Origin: Thermoplasmatales archaeon UBA509
GTDB lineage: Archaea; Thermoplasmatota; Thermoplasmata; Thermoplasmatales; Thermoplasmataceae
DNA length: 61,640 nucleotides
NCBI GenBank assembly: GCA_002498845.1
Contig: DAJC01000011.1
Span: forward strand, 1-61,640
Direction of reading: 5' to 3'
Positions 35,110 through 43,844 of this stretch are shown here, piece after piece (within the stretch, counting starts at the first letter, position 1; each line of letters opens with the position of its first letter). A program made the translations under genes and the position numbers. The notes below the pieces were generated by a model. It saw only the letters and a list, made by a program, of their open reading frames with translations, did no database searches and was not told where the DNA came from.

Positions 35110-35530
35110 TTTTCTCCTTTTCCTCTACAATTATATCATGAATTCGTGTATGGGGATAGTTCCCCGTTTCGTCCTTTTCCACATACTTAACCATGTCCCA
35201 CACAGTGAGGAGAGCCGATGAAACGCAACTGAGAGCATCCATCTCAACGCCGGTCTTCCAGTTGGCCAGCACAGAGCAGGTTACTCTGGCCCCATCTTCT
35301 TCAAGTTCCAGTGTAAAATCAACTGATTCCAGTGGAATCTGATGACAGTAAGGCATACGCATCCATGCCTCCTTCGCACCGGTAATGCCCGCGATCTTGG
35401 CAGCCTCAACGACGTCACCCTTCTTGATCCTGTGATTTCTGATGAGATCAATGGTTTCAGGCCTCAGCCGGATCCTTCCGGAGGCCCTGGCAAATCTTCT
35501 TACTACTCCCTTCTCAGAAATGTTAATCAT
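35093..35530 (-). CDS. moaC: Cyclic pyranopterin monophosphate synthase MoaC
   Basis: MoaC converts the MoaA product into cyclic pyranopterin monophosphate. The 145-residue protein contains AKIAGITGAKEAWMRMPYCHQIPLE, with the catalytic Cys-His pair, then GVEMDALSCVSSALLTVWDMVK. The ATG at 35530 is used. A TATA-like AAAATTTTATG at about 35552-35562 lies roughly 27 nt upstream, and an ORF extension to 35584 would start before the transcript. It leads a five-gene operon moaC-moaB-moeA-moeA-mobB. Confidence 0.92.
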   Translation of the reverse strand: MINISEKGVVRRFARASGRIRLRPETIDLIRNHRIKKGDVVEAAKIAGITGAKEAWMRMPYCHQIPLESVDFTLELEEDGARVTCSVLANWKTGVEMDALSCVSSALLTVWDMVKYVEKDETGNYPHTRIHDIIVEEKEKSAARP

Positions 35531-35626
35531 TGCAGTTACATGGCATAACCACATAAAATTTTGACCTATACAAAAGAGCAACAACTTTACGTTAATGAAA
35601 ATGTAATACTGGCGAGGCCATTAACA

Positions 35627-36154
35627 ATGGTGATTGCAATTGTTCCTGTGAAACTGTCTCAGAGACTGCCTGGAAAGCACATGCTGAAGATTGGAGGCAC
35701 CAGCATACTTGAATCTGTCGTTAAGCGGATCAGCACGGTGATGGAGGTGGAGGTATACTCAAAGATCGACATTTCTTTTCCTCACTTGCCGGACAGCTCA
35801 AGCAACATAATGGAGCTTGTTTCAGGGCTTTCTGAGAGGTATGGCACATTCATGCTTGTGGGCGGAGACATGCCGTTCTTCACGGTATCTGATGTGAGGA
35901 TGTTGCTTGACGGCTTCCAGGGCAGATCAATTGTGCCACGCCATCACGATGGAAAGATCGAACCACTGTTCGCTATTTACAGCGGGAAACTGAAGCCTGA
36001 GCATAGCCTTATTGATATGATTGCCAGAATGAATCCAGTGTACATTGACGCATCGAAGTTCTCCAAATACGCTTTCTTCAACATTAACACAGAGGTGGAT
36101 TATACTACTGCCCTGGAAATAGAGAAGAATATGGGGAAATCCGGTGAGGTGTAA
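35627..36154 (+). CDS. mobA: MobA-like molybdenum cofactor guanylyltransferase
   Basis: The 175-residue nucleotidyltransferase attaches GMP to molybdopterin to form the dinucleotide cofactor. The N-terminus IAIVPVKLSQRLPGKHMLKIGG is a degenerate form of the GGxSxRMGxxK motif, with KLSQRLPGKHM in its place. GGDMPFFTVSDV (about 80-91) carries the metal-binding Asp, and PLFAIY follows. It diverges from moaC and shares its promoter region. The ATG at 35627 is preferred over the 35561 extension, which would cover the moaC TATA box. The enzyme is somewhat short for the family. Confidence 0.85.
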   Translation: MVIAIVPVKLSQRLPGKHMLKIGGTSILESVVKRISTVMEVEVYSKIDISFPHLPDSSSNIMELVSGLSERYGTFMLVGGDMPFFTVSDVRMLLDGFQGRSIVPRHHDGKIEPLFAIYSGKLKPEHSLIDMIARMNPVYIDASKFSKYAFFNINTEVDYTTALEIEKNMGKSGEV

Positions 36155-36481
36155 AGGTAAAGCTGCTGCAAAGCAGTGTGGGCAGCGGTGTCCTTCCTTG
36201 TTCTGAGGTTGATTATTAAATGTGGCCAAATCCATGCTTTCAAAAGGATTGACGCTACGGGGGTGCCTGATGGAATCGTCTTGCCTGAGCTCATTCATCT
36301 TATAAGGCAAATTTAATAACCGGTAAATTTTGTTTCTGACTGATATTTTTATCATAGTGTGTTTGGAAAATAAGTTCAGGAGACTTACTTCCTACGGTAC
36401 CAAGAAATGAGAACTCCAGTTCATTTATGTCAATAGTTCGTGGATCCGTTTTTGGTCTCGCCTCCTTCGGGCAAGATCTTT
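36155..36481. other. Convergent intergenic region between mobA and moaE
   Basis: I see no supported gene in these 327 bases. A small hairpin (CTGC, six bases, GCAG) occurs at about 36163-36176 after mobA. A 64-codon minus-strand frame begins inside the end of moaE (ATG at 36494) but matches no family. Confidence 0.3.
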
Positions 36482-36889
36482 TCAATTCCTCCATTTTTCT
36501 TCACCATTTTCGGCAATATCCTTTTTCCAGATTGGGACTTTCTCCTTTATCGAATCAATAATAAATTCACAGGCACGGAAACCCTCCCTCCTGTGCGGGG
36601 AAGCCACACATACTGCAACGGAATCCTCTTTCAGGCCGAGCCTTCCAATGCGGTGGACAATGGCGTAGTCAGTTATTCCGAATCTTTTAACGGCTTCTCC
36701 AGCGATCTCTCCCATCATCCTGAGAGCCATCTCACTGTAGCTGCTGTACTCAAGACCTGACACCCTAATGTCAGCAGATGTATTTCTTACGGTACCCAGA
36801 AAGCTTACTATGGCGCCAACAGATTCGTTCCGCATTTTTTCAATGAGATCATTGTAATCAATTGGTTCTTCCTGTATTCTTACAAGCAT
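36482..36889 (-). CDS. moaE: Molybdopterin synthase catalytic subunit MoaE
   Basis: MoaE with thiocarboxylated MoaD introduces the dithiolene sulfurs into molybdopterin. The 135-residue protein has VSFLGTVRNTSAD (about 25-37), YSSYSEMALRMMGEI, the catalytic region VHRIGRLGLKEDSVAVCVASPHRREGFRACEF, and the terminal VPIWKKD with the essential lysines. The ATG at 36889 is chosen. A minus-strand TATA element (about 36910-36922) lies 27 nt upstream, whereas a GTG at 36943 would precede the transcript start. The gene stands alone, apart from moaD. Confidence 0.93.
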   Translation of the reverse strand: MLVRIQEEPIDYNDLIEKMRNESVGAIVSFLGTVRNTSADIRVSGLEYSSYSEMALRMMGEIAGEAVKRFGITDYAIVHRIGRLGLKEDSVAVCVASPHRREGFRACEFIIDSIKEKVPIWKKDIAENGEEKWRN

Positions 36890-36943
36890 GCTGGGATCAG
36901 ACGGTCTGGAATAAAAAATATTGTGAAGCTCTATGGAATTCAC

Positions 36944-37252
36944 TTTTTTATAAATAAATTAAGAATGTTCAACATCAAATATAACATTTTTGACTATTAA
37001 AATTATATGAGTGGACATTTTCATCTTGAGGGATTGAGAAAGGCATCAGTTGAGGCTTTGATCAGTGATCCATGTGTTGGTGTGTGTTGATACTCTTTAC
37101 AAGTTTGATATGCAGATAGCTTTGGTGCAGGCAGACCCAATAGATGGGGTTGCGGTAAAAACGCAGCATTCCATATGATGCCATAAATCTGAAGTTAAGC
37201 AAAATGAAAAATATCTGTAAAAGTAAAATGAGTTATATATTTAGTTAAATAT
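36944..37252. other. AT-rich intergenic region between moaE and the transporter gene
   Basis: These 309 bases contain a TATA-rich stretch near 36950 and very AT-rich sequence at 37200-37255. There are several reading frames below 35 codons and none with a recognisable product. A degraded mobile element cannot be excluded, but no terminal repeats were seen. Confidence 0.3.
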
Positions 37253-37843
37253 TTAAAGTGGAAGATGCATGCCTAGCGCGAATGTGGTGGCTGCAGCAAA
37301 CATGAGGTACATCAACCATGTTCCGGTTACCAGGTGCCAGAATCCCTTTATTCTTGTCCAGCTGGCAGACCTCATCAGGCTTGCTGGTATGTCTGAAATA
37401 TATACAAGGGCAAGAAGCACGAACAAGACTCCCACTGGAACGTCGCCGGACTTAAAGAACACGAATGCGCCTGTGATACTGATCCACAGGAAAGCTATCG
37501 CCATATAGCCATCTACTGTGGGATCGCCCTGAACGTACTTATTGATTCCCAGAGCAAACCAGTGCACTCCATAAGCAGTGAATGCCAGTGCAGCCATATA
37601 AAGTGCCGTATATCCAATAGAGGTCTGGAAAGCATTAAAAATTGTAAGTCCGAGAAACAGGTACGTTCCGGTAAGGAACTGCATGAATCCCGGCATCCAG
37701 ATACCCCACTGTCCCAGTGTTTTATTCACTTTTTCCGTAGTTTCTCTAGGTATGCGGAAAAATTCCCATCCTCCCCAGACATAATACCCGGTTCCAAGAC
37801 CGAAAAATCCCACGGCCAAAGGTGGCAAAGGTGACAATACCAT
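37253..37843 (-). CDS. GPR1/FUN34/YaaH-family small monocarboxylate transporter
   Basis: The 196-residue protein has six predicted membrane helices. It follows the AceTr family pattern: an N-terminal PPLAVGFFGLG in place of the usual NPxPLGL, PGFMQFLTGTYLFLGLTIF (about 51-69), and AFTAYGVHWFALGI (about 87-100). The family transports acetate, succinate or similar small acids with protons. It diverges from the formate dehydrogenase operon, so formate is a tempting substrate, but that is inference from position. The degenerate NPAPLGL motif marks it as a distant member. Confidence 0.75.
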   Translation of the reverse strand: MVLSPLPPLAVGFFGLGTGYYVWGGWEFFRIPRETTEKVNKTLGQWGIWMPGFMQFLTGTYLFLGLTIFNAFQTSIGYTALYMAALAFTAYGVHWFALGINKYVQGDPTVDGYMAIAFLWISITGAFVFFKSGDVPVGVLFVLLALVYISDIPASLMRSASWTRIKGFWHLVTGTWLMYLMFAAATTFALGMHLPL

Positions 37844-38061
37844 AAAACTTGCTACACAAATATGGTTAAAAATTTTTCTATCATTTACGCAATCAAAATT
37901 TTAGTCATATTCAACAGAGTAAACTCCCGTGCATGCTGATTACAACATTATCCTGCCGCTGTTCCCATTAAGAATTTGGTGTCTCCTTTATTTTCCAGTT
38001 TATAGGCAATGTCCAGAGCCCATATGCATATTGAGTTAGAAATGATTAAATAGCAAAATGG

Positions 38062-38125
38062 ACTATTAATTTTTAACAGTAAACCAACGTCCCGTCATAC
38101 GCGCAATTGAAAAGGAAGGTATAAC
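38062..38125 (+). promoter_or_regulatory. Promoter and ribosome site of the formate dehydrogenase operon
   Basis: A TATA-like ATTAATTTTT at about 38065-38074 predicts a transcript start near 38096, leaving a leader of about 30 nt. AAGGAAGG at 38112-38119 is six bases before the ATG at 38126. Unlike most first genes here, this one has a leadered message with a strong Shine-Dalgarno. Confidence 0.5.
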
Positions 38126-41068
38126 ATGAGTGAAGATAACATAAGTTTCAGAGTTGGAGGTATAGAAGCCAGGGCAGTAAGGGGGCAAACCATACTTCAG
38201 GCACTGTTGGCAGAAGGCAAAGACGTACCGCATATTTGCTACCAGCCGAATCTGGGTCCAATCAAGACATGTGACACCTGTATTGTTGAGGCTGATGGTA
38301 AAATGGTAAGGTCATGTTCAACTCCATTGACAGATGGAATGAATGTTGACTTTTCATCAAAGAAGGTAAGAGAATTACAGGTTGAGGCAACACAGAGGAT
38401 ACTGCACAACCACGATCTTTACTGTACAGTATGCGAAAACAACAACGGAGACTGCGCACTGCACAACACTGTCCATGACCTGCATATTGACGTGCAGAAG
38501 TACCCGTTCGAACCGAAACCGTACCAGGTGGATGACACAAATCCTTTCTACATTTATGATCCAAACCAGTGCATACTGTGCGGCAGGTGCGTGGAGGCAT
38601 GCCAGGATGTGCAGGTGAACGAGACCCTCAGGATTGACTGGAGCCGTGATCGCCCGCGTGTAATATGGGATAATGATGTTCCCATAAATGATTCATCCTG
38701 CGTCTCATGCGGGCACTGCGTCACGGTATGTCCGGTGAATGCCCTCATGGAGAAATCCATGCTTGGCAAATCAGGGTTCATGACCGGCATTCCAGGAGAA
38801 ACAAAGCTCAGGATGATTGATGCTGTTAAATCCATAGAGCCTGAAACCACCATGAGTCCAATAATGGCCATCAGCAACTCAGAATCCAGAATGAGGAAAT
38901 CCCGGATAAAGAAGACCAAGACAGTCTGCACATACTGCGGTGTGGGCTGTTCATTTGAGATGTGGACCAAGGGCAGGGAGATACTGAAGGTGCAACCCCA
39001 GCCTGAATCACCTGCAAACGGAATATCGACGTGCATTAAGGGAAAATTCGGCTGGGATTTTGTCAACAGCAGCGAAAGGATCACATCGCCCCTCATCAGG
39101 GATGGCAACCGCTTCAGGAAAGCCACATGGGATGAGGCACTCGATCTTGTGGCCAGAAGGCTTTCTGAAATACGGGATAATTATGGAGGGGATGCCATTG
39201 AGTTCATAGCATCATCCAAGGGAACCAATGAGGAGGCATACCTTGTTCAGAAGCTGGCAAGGCAGGTATTCGGCACAAACAATGTTGATAACAGTTCAAG
39301 GTTCTGCCAGGCACCTGCAACGACAGGCCTCTGGCGAACAGTTGGATATGGAGGGGATGCCGGATCCATACAGGACATATACATGGCAGACCTTGTTATA
39401 GCAGTTGGAACAAACACCGCTGAATCCCATCCGGTTCTTGCAACCCGTGTTAAAAGGGCACACAAGCTGAACGGGCAGAAGCTCATTGTTTCTGATCTGA
39501 GAAAACATGAAATGGCAAGGAGGGCAGATTTATTCATCCATCCACATCCTGGCACAGACCTTGTATGGCTCAGTGCGGTCACAAAGTACATCATTGACCA
39601 GGGATGGGAGGATGAGGACTTCATTGCTCAGAGGACAATCGGCTTTGATGAATACAGAAAAAGCCTCCAGATGTTCACACTGGAATATGCAGAGCAGATC
39701 ACGGGAATAAACAGATCTGACCTCATAAAGGTTGCAGAGACGATTCACCAGTCTAAGAATGTTGTCATACTCTGGGCCATGGGTATAACACAGCATCAGA
39801 TGGGCAGTGATGCTTCCACTGCAATATCAAATCTTCTGCTTATGACAGGAAATTACGGCCGGAGAGGGACCGGCGCTTATCCACTGAGGGGTCATAACAA
39901 TGTGCAGGGTGCCAGTGATTTCGGTGCAATGAACGCCTATTTCCCGGGGTACCAGAGCGTTGCTGATCCAAGCATAAGAAAGAAGTTTGAGCAGGCCTGG
40001 AATTGCAGTATCCCAGAAAAGCCCGGGATGGACAACAACACGTGCCTGGAAGGCGCAAGGGATGGAAAAATAAGGGCAATGTACGTCATCGGAGAAGAGC
40101 TGGTTGAGACCGGGTCGGATTCAAATTTCATCCAGGAGCAGCTTGAAAAGCTTGATTTCCTTGTTGTGGAGGATCTCTTCCTGTCAGAGACTGCAAAGTT
40201 TGCTGATGTAGTCCTGCCTGCGTCTGCGAGCCTTGAAAAAGAAGGGACATTCGTGAATACCGAGAGGAGGATACAGCGCATATACGAGGTAATGAAGCCA
40301 CTTGAAGGCACAAGACCGGACTGGATCATCGTACAGGACATTGCACGCAAGCTGGGTGCAGACTGGAATTACTCACACCCGTCCGAGATCATGACGGAGG
40401 CCGCTTCCCTGGCACCAATGTTCTCAGGGGTCAGATATGACAGGCTGGAGGGATTTAACAGCCAGCAGTGGCCAGTGTTTCCGGATGGTTCAGATTCCCC
40501 TTTCCTGTACGAAAAGGAATTCCATTTCCCGGATGGAAAGGCCAGGTTTTATCCTGTGCAATATACGCCACCACTGTCCCTGGATGAGGAATACGATCTG
40601 CATCTCAATAATGGGCGGCTCATGGAGCATTTCCACGAAGGCAATGAGACCTATAAATCTCCGGGCATAAAGGAGAAGGTTCCGGGTACATTCATTGAGA
40701 TCTCGCCCGAGCTTTCCAAGGAACGCGGCATAGAGACAGGAGACAGTGTCAGGGTCATCTCAAAGTGGGGCAGCCTCCGGGTGACAGTGCTTGTTTCAGA
40801 TAGAGTTTCAGGCAGGGAGATGTACATGCCCATGAACGCCTCAGGCGATTCAGCCATAAACAGGCTAACAAGCAGGTACATGGACAGCACTGCCCATACT
40901 CCTGCTTATAAGGAGCTCCCGGTAAAGATTGAAAAGATTCCCGGAAAGAAAGGCGTCTCGCCGCTTCCGGCATCAAATCCCAGGAACTTTTCCGGGAATC
41001 CCCAGAAAGGTGTTCTTGTGGAGAAGAAATGGGAAAGGGCGGATTATGAGAAACTGACAACGGAGTGA
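38126..41068 (+). CDS. fdhA: Molybdenum formate dehydrogenase catalytic subunit, YrhE/ForC type
   Basis: The 980-residue enzyme oxidises formate to CO2. The N-terminal 2Fe-2S domain uses Cys 38, 49, 52 and 64. A NuoG-like His-Cys site follows (H96, C100, C103, C110), then two 4Fe-4S motifs (C149-C159 and C192-C202). The bis-MGD domain has its own cluster (C268, C271, C275, C303) with Lys305, and the active-site Cys394 lies in SSRFCQAPATT. The His that usually follows that Cys is Gln, as in the Bacillus/Staphylococcus homologues. The C-terminal KKWERADY is also shared with that group. No selenocysteine is needed. Confidence 0.95.
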   Translation: MSEDNISFRVGGIEARAVRGQTILQALLAEGKDVPHICYQPNLGPIKTCDTCIVEADGKMVRSCSTPLTDGMNVDFSSKKVRELQVEATQRILHNHDLYCTVCENNNGDCALHNTVHDLHIDVQKYPFEPKPYQVDDTNPFYIYDPNQCILCGRCVEACQDVQVNETLRIDWSRDRPRVIWDNDVPINDSSCVSCGHCVTVCPVNALMEKSMLGKSGFMTGIPGETKLRMIDAVKSIEPETTMSPIMAISNSESRMRKSRIKKTKTVCTYCGVGCSFEMWTKGREILKVQPQPESPANGISTCIKGKFGWDFVNSSERITSPLIRDGNRFRKATWDEALDLVARRLSEIRDNYGGDAIEFIASSKGTNEEAYLVQKLARQVFGTNNVDNSSRFCQAPATTGLWRTVGYGGDAGSIQDIYMADLVIAVGTNTAESHPVLATRVKRAHKLNGQKLIVSDLRKHEMARRADLFIHPHPGTDLVWLSAVTKYIIDQGWEDEDFIAQRTIGFDEYRKSLQMFTLEYAEQITGINRSDLIKVAETIHQSKNVVILWAMGITQHQMGSDASTAISNLLLMTGNYGRRGTGAYPLRGHNNVQGASDFGAMNAYFPGYQSVADPSIRKKFEQAWNCSIPEKPGMDNNTCLEGARDGKIRAMYVIGEELVETGSDSNFIQEQLEKLDFLVVEDLFLSETAKFADVVLPASASLEKEGTFVNTERRIQRIYEVMKPLEGTRPDWIIVQDIARKLGADWNYSHPSEIMTEAASLAPMFSGVRYDRLEGFNSQQWPVFPDGSDSPFLYEKEFHFPDGKARFYPVQYTPPLSLDEEYDLHLNNGRLMEHFHEGNETYKSPGIKEKVPGTFIEISPELSKERGIETGDSVRVISKWGSLRVTVLVSDRVSGREMYMPMNASGDSAINRLTSRYMDSTAHTPAYKELPVKIEKIPGKKGVSPLPASNPRNFSGNPQKGVLVEKKWERADYEKLTTE

Positions 41069-41072
41069 GAAA

Positions 41073-41540
41073 ATGGCAAAGATGATTGAGGAAATAGAAG
41101 AGGATAAGAAATCAGGCACTGTTTCTCCCGACGCAGTGATGGAAGAGATTATGAATCATGCATCTGATATTTCGGCAGTGCTTGATCTCATTGCGGTTGC
41201 AAACAGAACCGGTGTTATTGGCTTTCTGAAGGCACTGGTGGAGAATCATCAGGATGTCACAGATGTTATTGTAGAGGAAGCCACCAGCCAGAGCAACATG
41301 CGTTTTATGAGAAACCTTCTTTCTGTTTACACAATGCTCTCCCGCATAGATCCTGAAAGACTGAGGCCATTCATGGAGAATGCTGCCGATTCAATAGCGG
41401 CCGCAGATCGCCTGAAAGCCAATGGGCCTCTGGGGCTGCTGAAGATCGGCTCACAGCTCAAGGATCCTGATATCAGTGCTGGCGTAAGGGTGCTGCTGTC
41501 TGTAGCCAGAGGCTTCACTGCAGGAAGGAAGGATAAATGA
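41073..41540 (+). CDS. DUF1641 protein, ForE/YrhD-like partner of formate dehydrogenase
   Basis: The 155-residue mostly helical protein has the DUF1641 core (TGVIGFLKALVENHQDVTDVI; GPLGLLKIGSQLKDPDI at about 117-133). In Firmicutes this protein forms a complex with the YrhE-type dehydrogenase and is thought to link formate oxidation to membrane quinone. It starts 4 nt after the fdhA stop and overlaps fdhD by ATGA. There are no obvious membrane helices, so any membrane contact would be peripheral. Confidence 0.88.
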   Translation: MAKMIEEIEEDKKSGTVSPDAVMEEIMNHASDISAVLDLIAVANRTGVIGFLKALVENHQDVTDVIVEEATSQSNMRFMRNLLSVYTMLSRIDPERLRPFMENAADSIAAADRLKANGPLGLLKIGSQLKDPDISAGVRVLLSVARGFTAGRKDK

Positions 41541-42379
41541 TACCTGCCTTTTCACGCCCGGGAGTTGCCAGAAAGGAGGCTCTTAAAGTTACTGTGGGGA
41601 ATGGAACAACCCCATTCACCGATACCATAACAGTTGAGGAGCCTCTGGAAATAATTGTTTCAGATAAGCATGGTCATGAAGTGAGCGCAGGAATAATCAT
41701 GCGCACTCCAGTGATGGATGACTGCCTTGCGGCTGGATTCCTGTTCACGGAGGGCATTATCCGCAGCATAGACGATATCTCAGCCATGGAAGGTATTGAT
41801 TGTGACGGCGTATCCCAAAGCAACAGGATAAATGTTAACCTTGCCGAAAACGTACAGTTGCAGCCTGCCAACATGGGTGGCAGAAGGTACATCAATTCAT
41901 CATGTGGTGTGTGCGGAAAGGGAAGCATAGATCAGGTGTTCATGAGAGTGGGAAAAATCCAAAGATCTGATTTCAGGGTCAGAGCTTTGGTCATTGCTTC
42001 TCTGCCAGATTCACTCTGGGGAACGCAGGGAATATTCTCCAGTACAGGAGGCCTACACGCTGCGGGCCTTTTCAGTGGCGACGGGTCAATTGTCTGCTCT
42101 GCTGAGGACGTGGGGCGCCACAATGCCGTGGACAAGGTTATCGGCCGTTCGCTGATGAACGGCTATGCCTTTGATCATATGATCCTTCAGGTCAGCGGGC
42201 GTGCCGGTTTTGAGATCATAGAGAAAGCTGCTGTTGCAGGCATCCCCATCATTGGATCAATATCAGCTCCCTCGAGCCTTGCAGTGGAAACCTGTGAAAC
42301 CCTGGGAATGACACTGCTGGGCTTCGTCCGGGGCAAAAGTTTCAACATTTATTCAGGTACTCAGCGAATAATCGTATGA
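41537..42379 (+). CDS. fdhD: FdhD sulfurtransferase for formate dehydrogenase maturation
   Basis: FdhD passes sulfur from a cysteine desulfurase to the bis-MGD cofactor, an essential step for formate dehydrogenase activity. The 280-residue protein contains the CxxC motif in SSCGVCGKGS (about 117-126), LHAAGLFSGDGSI, the AEDVGRHNAVDKVIG block (about 192-206) and SGRAGFEIIEKA. It closes the fdhA-DUF1641-fdhD operon through an ATGA overlap with a preceding AGGAAGGA ribosome site. Confidence 0.95.
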   Translation: MIPAFSRPGVARKEALKVTVGNGTTPFTDTITVEEPLEIIVSDKHGHEVSAGIIMRTPVMDDCLAAGFLFTEGIIRSIDDISAMEGIDCDGVSQSNRINVNLAENVQLQPANMGGRRYINSSCGVCGKGSIDQVFMRVGKIQRSDFRVRALVIASLPDSLWGTQGIFSSTGGLHAAGLFSGDGSIVCSAEDVGRHNAVDKVIGRSLMNGYAFDHMILQVSGRAGFEIIEKAAVAGIPIIGSISAPSSLAVETCETLGMTLLGFVRGKSFNIYSGTQRIIV

Positions 42380-42382
42380 CAG

Positions 42383-42634
42383 TTATCCCCCACTCACTGC
42401 AGGGAATATTGCTATTTCATCCCCATTTTTGACTGCAGCGTCTCCGGAAACATAAGACTGGTTCACGGCAATAAGGAGGTTGTTCCATCTCTTCCCAATA
42501 GCTGGATGCATTTCTGAGAGTTTATCATGCACGGACTTTAAGCCAGTCCCATCCGGGATCTCAATGGTTTCCTCAGAGGTTCCGGCATCATCACTTGCTG
42601 ATCCGAAATATCTGATTCTTAATCTCATCTTCAT
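42383..42634 (-). CDS. moaD: MoaD-like molybdopterin synthase sulfur-carrier subunit
   Basis: The 83-residue ubiquitin-fold protein ends in the required di-glycine (PAVSGG), whose thiocarboxylate donates sulfur in molybdopterin synthase. The usual strands are visible ([14 protein letters not shown], then [14 protein letters not shown]). It overlaps the 3' end of moaA by 44 nt if the ATG at 42634 is used, or 38 nt from Met3 at 42628. AAGGAAG lies just before. Thermoplasmatales also use related carriers as SAMP modifiers, so a dual role is possible. Confidence 0.9.
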   Translation of the reverse strand: MKMRLRIRYFGSASDDAGTSEETIEIPDGTGLKSVHDKLSEMHPAIGKRWNNLLIAVNQSYVSGDAAVKNGDEIAIFPAVSGG

Positions 42635-43571
42635 CTTCCTTTTTCCAGTACGGTTCTCTGTCCTTCACAGAGCCAATGAAAATGCTGTCAAGTTTCTCCT
42701 GGGAAACGCCGTTCCTCAGGGGGGATATTATATTCCTGTAATTGTCACTCCTCATGAGGCATGGCTTCAGCATACCCGTGGAGGTGAGCCTTATCCTTGT
42801 GCAATTAGCGCAGAATTCAGCATTTCTCATGGGTTTCACAAACTCGACCTCGGCGAACATGTCACTTACTGGAACAAGATACTTCGGCCTGTGATGAAGA
42901 TCATTGAATTCTATCCGTACGGATCGATCAGCCATGCCCTCTTCGATCTCATCCAGGGGCATATGATATTTCACAAACTCCTCAGAATCTTCAAGTTCTC
43001 TGTTTGTCTCAAACTCAATGAGCTGAAGAACGAACTTCTCCCTTGCTGCAAGTTCCATCATCCGGGGAATCTGGTTCACATTCAGGTCCTTCAACACAAC
43101 GAAATTAACCTTGACAGGGGAGAGGCCTGCACTGCGGGCAGCCCTTATGCCATCAATAACCGTATCAATGGCGTCGACGCCTGTTATGAATTCAAATTTT
43201 TCCCTATCAATGGAATGCAGGGAAATATTGACCCGATCAAGCCCCGCTTCCTTGAGTTCATTTGCTATCCTGGACAGCATTATTCCGTTGGTTGTCATGG
43301 AGATGTTTCCGGTAATGTGCTTCCTTATTCTCTGGATGATTTCTATGATGTCCCGCCTCAGGGTTGGTTCACCACCAGTCAGTTTGATCTTGTTAACACC
43401 CCACCTGTGAGCAGTTTCCACCACCTTCTCGATCTCTTCAGGAGACATGAATTCGGAGTGCACTCCAGTTCCTTCCATATGGCAGAAGAAGCACTTGAAA
43501 TTGCATGTGGTGTTGACCTGTATTCTCATACTGTATACAGGCCGGTCAAAATTATCTTTTACCACTGGCAT
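42591..43571 (-). CDS. moaA: GTP 3',8-cyclase MoaA (radical SAM)
   Basis: MoaA starts molybdopterin synthesis by rearranging GTP to 3',8-cyclo-GTP. The 326-residue enzyme has the N-terminal radical SAM cluster motif CNFKCFFC (Cys 23, 27, 30), [13 protein letters not shown] (about 59-71), and the C-terminal cluster motif [23 protein letters not shown]-like CTTAATTAATC at about 43593-43603 lies 26 nt upstream of the ATG, so the moaA-moaD message is leaderless. With moaC, moaB, moaE, moeA, mobA and mobB in this window, the cofactor pathway is complete except for a MoeB-like activating enzyme. Confidence 0.95.
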   Translation of the reverse strand: MPVVKDNFDRPVYSMRIQVNTTCNFKCFFCHMEGTGVHSEFMSPEEIEKVVETAHRWGVNKIKLTGGEPTLRRDIIEIIQRIRKHITGNISMTTNGIMLSRIANELKEAGLDRVNISLHSIDREKFEFITGVDAIDTVIDGIRAARSAGLSPVKVNFVVLKDLNVNQIPRMMELAAREKFVLQLIEFETNRELEDSEEFVKYHMPLDEIEEGMADRSVRIEFNDLHHRPKYLVPVSDMFAEVEFVKPMRNAEFCANCTRIRLTSTGMLKPCLMRSDNYRNIISPLRNGVSQEKLDSIFIGSVKDREPYWKKEDEDEIKNQIFRISK

Positions 43572-43844
43572 TATAATTTAATATGAGTACCGATTAATTA
43601 AGCTTTTTCTAGCTGAATTGCATCAAAATCAGGACATTACAAAATGTCAGACAGGGATTTTCATTTTCAAAGTGAAAACGAACCCGATTTTCAAATCACA
43701 ATTTTTAGCTGGGAAATTCAGGGAAACCGGAATAATGCATATTTACGATATATACCGTATAGCGATGCATTTAGTATATGATATCAACGATATTTTACTG
43801 ACCTGAAACATACTTTCAAATATCCAGCAACCATAAACCCAAAA

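Noticed and set aside
35927..36355. 142-codon minus-strand frame over mobA
   Set aside because: It is antisense to mobA and has no recognisable domain.
36300..36494. 64-codon minus-strand frame overlapping the end of moaE
   Set aside because: The ATG lies inside moaE and could be coupled, but the product shows no domain or conservation that I can recognise.
36944..37252. Degraded insertion sequence
   Set aside because: Short frames were examined, but no terminal inverted repeats, target duplications or transposase motifs were found.
42480..43586. 368-codon plus-strand frame opposite moaA/moaD
   Set aside because: It is antisense to two well-supported genes and its translation has no family features. 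It is a shadow frame.
43618..43806. 62-codon plus-strand frame before the APC permease
   Set aside because: It covers the promoter areas of moaA and the permease, has no family match by eye and no ribosome site.
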